64,000 nt of DNA, from positions 186,001 through 250,000 of the forward strand of contig NZ_BMLT01000005.1 in assembly GCF_014645375.1 (NCBI RefSeq), given 5' to 3'. The stretch is from Marinobacterium nitratireducens. Lineage in GTDB: Bacteria > Pseudomonadota > Gammaproteobacteria > Pseudomonadales > Balneatricaceae. Positions 62,643 through 64,000 of this stretch are shown piece by piece. Position numbers and translations under genes: made by a program. Each line of letters starts with the position of its first letter. Within the stretch, counting starts at the first letter, position 1. The notes under the pieces were generated by a model that made no database searches, was not told where the DNA came from, and saw nothing but the letters and a program-made list of their open reading frames with translations.

Positions 62643-62853
62643 TGACGGGTGACGGGTGACGGGTGACGGGTGACGGGTGACGGGTGACGGGTGACGGGTG
62701 ACGGGGGGAATTGTAGAGCCCGGTCTCCGGGCGAATAGAGGCGTTAGTCGTTAGGCGCGCACAGTGCCCGCGGGACAGGATTTTTCGTAGGAGCCGCGCC
62801 TCGCGGCGAACCGTTCTGGCACGGTGGTTGTTCGCTCGCAGAGCGGGCTCCTA
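62643..62853. repeat. TGACGGG heptamers and REP family 3 elements after plsB
   Basis: Nine copies of TGACGGG (62643-62705). Family-3 REPs follow, starting GTAGAGCCCGGTCTCCGGGC (62713) and GTAGGAGCCGCGCCTCGCGG (62787) and ending GAGCGGGCTCCTAC (62853). A decayed family-1 REP (GTAGGGTGCCCTGAGTG) lies at about 62601. No gene in 62596-62878. Confidence 0.85.
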
Positions 62854-62878
62854 CAATTAGCGGCCGTCCCGTTACCCC

Positions 62879-63676
62879 TCACCCCAGCTTCTTCAGCGCA
62901 TAGATATCGAAGCGGCCGGACTTGCCCTCGAGCTGATAGCTCGGCGCCGGCCCCGGAATGACCGGCGCCTTGCGCGGGCGCTTGACCACCACCCGGTTGC
63001 AGGCGGCCTCCAGCGCAGCGGCGAGCAGTGCTTCGGCGTCGCTATCGTCGCCAACCAGGTCGCGAAACAGGCGCATCTCCTTTTTCACCGCCGCCGACTT
63101 GTCGGAATGCGGGAACATCGGATCGACGTAGACCACCTCGGGCGCCGAGGCCGCACCGGCCTGTCCGCGCAGCCAGGCGATGCTGTCGGCCCGCACCAGA
63201 TGCATGCGCGCGACGATATCCGCGGTCTCCGCCACCTGCGACGCCCGCGCCAGTCCGTCGGCCAGCAGCGCCTGGATCACCGGCACCCGTTCGATGAGCT
63301 GCACCTCGCAACCCAGACTTGCCAGGACGAAGGCGTCACGCCCGAGGCCTGCGGTGACATCGGCCACCCGCGGTCGTATCCCGGACTTGATGCCAACCGC
63401 CTTGGCAATCTGCTGACCGCTTCCCCCGCCCTGGCGCAGCCGGTGCCCGACGGCGCCGCCGACGAAGTCGACCCAGACAGGCCCGGGCGCCTTGCGCCCG
63501 GTCTGCTGCAGCTGCAGTCCCTGATCGGTCAGGCGCAGCAGGCAGTTGTGGTCGTCGCAGTGTTCGGGAGCGGCACCGAAGACTACCGGTATCCCCAGTT
63601 CCGCACCCAGCGCCTGGGCTTGCGACTGCCGCTCAGGGCAGTCGTACCCGACCGCCAGCGAAAAGGAGTCTGTCAT
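62879..63676 (-). CDS. rsmJ: 16S rRNA m2G1516 methyltransferase RsmJ
   Basis: 265 residues. SAM-binding motif [27 protein letters not shown] and catalytic-site [27 protein letters not shown] are diagnostic of RsmJ (YhiQ); the end reads [33 protein letters not shown]. It methylates G1516 in the small ribosomal RNA. Lies 10 bases after uppP. Confidence 0.95.
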   Translation of the reverse strand: MTDSFSLAVGYDCPERQSQAQALGAELGIPVVFGAAPEHCDDHNCLLRLTDQGLQLQQTGRKAPGPVWVDFVGGAVGHRLRQGGGSGQQIAKAVGIKSGIRPRVADVTAGLGRDAFVLASLGCEVQLIERVPVIQALLADGLARASQVAETADIVARMHLVRADSIAWLRGQAGAASAPEVVYVDPMFPHSDKSAAVKKEMRLFRDLVGDDSDAEALLAAALEAACNRVVVKRPRKAPVIPGPAPSYQLEGKSGRFDIYALKKLG

Positions 63677-63686
63677 GGCCCCTCCA

Positions 63687-64000
63687 TCAGCCGGCGAAGT
63701 AGACGCCGAGCAGCGCCACGCCCAGCGCCAGCCGGTAAATCACGAACGGCAGCATGCCGATACGGTTGAGCCAGCTCAGGAACAGCGTGATGCAGACCCA
63801 GGCACTGACCGCGGCCAGCAGCGCGCCAAAACCGACCAGCTCCCAGCTCTCCACCGAGCCGGCCTTGTAAAGATCCATGCCCTTGAACAGGCCGGCTCCC
63901 AGAATGATCGGAATCGACAGCAGAAACGAGAAGCGTGCCGCCGCCTGGCGTTCGAGTCCCAGCATCAGACCCGCGGTAATGGTGATGCCGGAGCGGGAGG
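63687..64000 (-). CDS. uppP: Undecaprenyl-diphosphatase UppP, C-terminal part (cut by window edge)
   Basis: About the last 104 residues of the BacA/UppP membrane phosphatase that recycles undecaprenyl pyrophosphate. The frame enters at [41 protein letters not shown], the second conserved BacA region with the SRSG phosphatase motif, and ends in TM helices ([19 protein letters not shown]). The N-terminal half is beyond 64000. Confidence 0.93.
   Translation of the reverse strand, partial: SRSGITITAGLMLGLERQAAARFSFLLSIPIILGAGLFKGMDLYKAGSVESWELVGFGALLAAVSAWVCITLFLSWLNRIGMLPFVIYRLALGVALLGVYFAG

Overview
The window is a 64 kb stretch of a GC-rich gammaproteobacterial chromosome. The gene set (thrS, slyX-plsB, rsmJ, uppP, DUF2788 and DUF2789 proteins, lldEFG-type lactate genes, urt/ure urea genes) fits the Oceanospirillales/Pseudomonadales area, but I cannot name a genus from the sequence. 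No phage, plasmid, CRISPR or rRNA is visible. One tRNA gene is present.

Layout. 1-17.4 kb: the 5' end of thrS; a CitA/DcuS-like two-component system next to a tctCBA carboxylate transporter; an FCD-type regulator divergent from lutABC (lactate to pyruvate); a single-domain globin; and a TVP38-disulfide oxidoreductase fusion. 17.6-37.2 kb: a large nitrogen locus read leftward. It runs urtABCDE (urea ABC transporter), ureD, then an interposed block (Asp/Glu/hydantoin racemase family protein, creA, an R/D-rich lipoprotein, an RpiR regulator and a polar amino-acid ABC transporter), then ureABC, ureE, a small UreJ-like protein, ureF and ureG. Sigma-54 type -24/-12 promoters can be read upstream of urtA, ureA and the amino-acid ABC operon, and the last also has a good NtrC-type enhancer dyad. 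This points to one nitrogen-limitation response. 37.5-53.6 kb: lemA with a GIDE/EF-hand protein, a PilZ-like protein, kdsA, a degenerate kinase-FGE fusion, a DUF4139 protein, cysK, a sulfurtransferase, trpS, small conserved proteins, yaaA and an acyl-CoA synthetase. 53.7-64 kb: an N-methylproline demethylase-like flavoenzyme with a divergent TetR regulator, the initiator tRNA with an array of tRNA fragments, DUF72 and DsbA-family genes, a membrane-anchored cold-shock protein, slyX-plsB, rsmJ and the 3' part of uppP.

The most unusual aspect is the repeat content. Three REP families occupy most long intergenic gaps, some as tandem arrays (about 199 bp x5, 96 bp x7, 108 bp x7). Two REP-associated tyrosine transposases (RAYTs) are present, each flanked by a different REP family. 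There are also foldback/MITE-like elements beginning TAGCAG, a 48-bp repeat linked to one of them, heptanucleotide arrays (TGACGGG and CCTTATG), and a tandem array of tRNA-fMet 3' fragments with terminators. In at least six genes the stop codon lies inside a repeat. Several repeats also sit between genes of the urea operons.

All calls come from reading the sequence and translations by eye. No database search or folding program was run.
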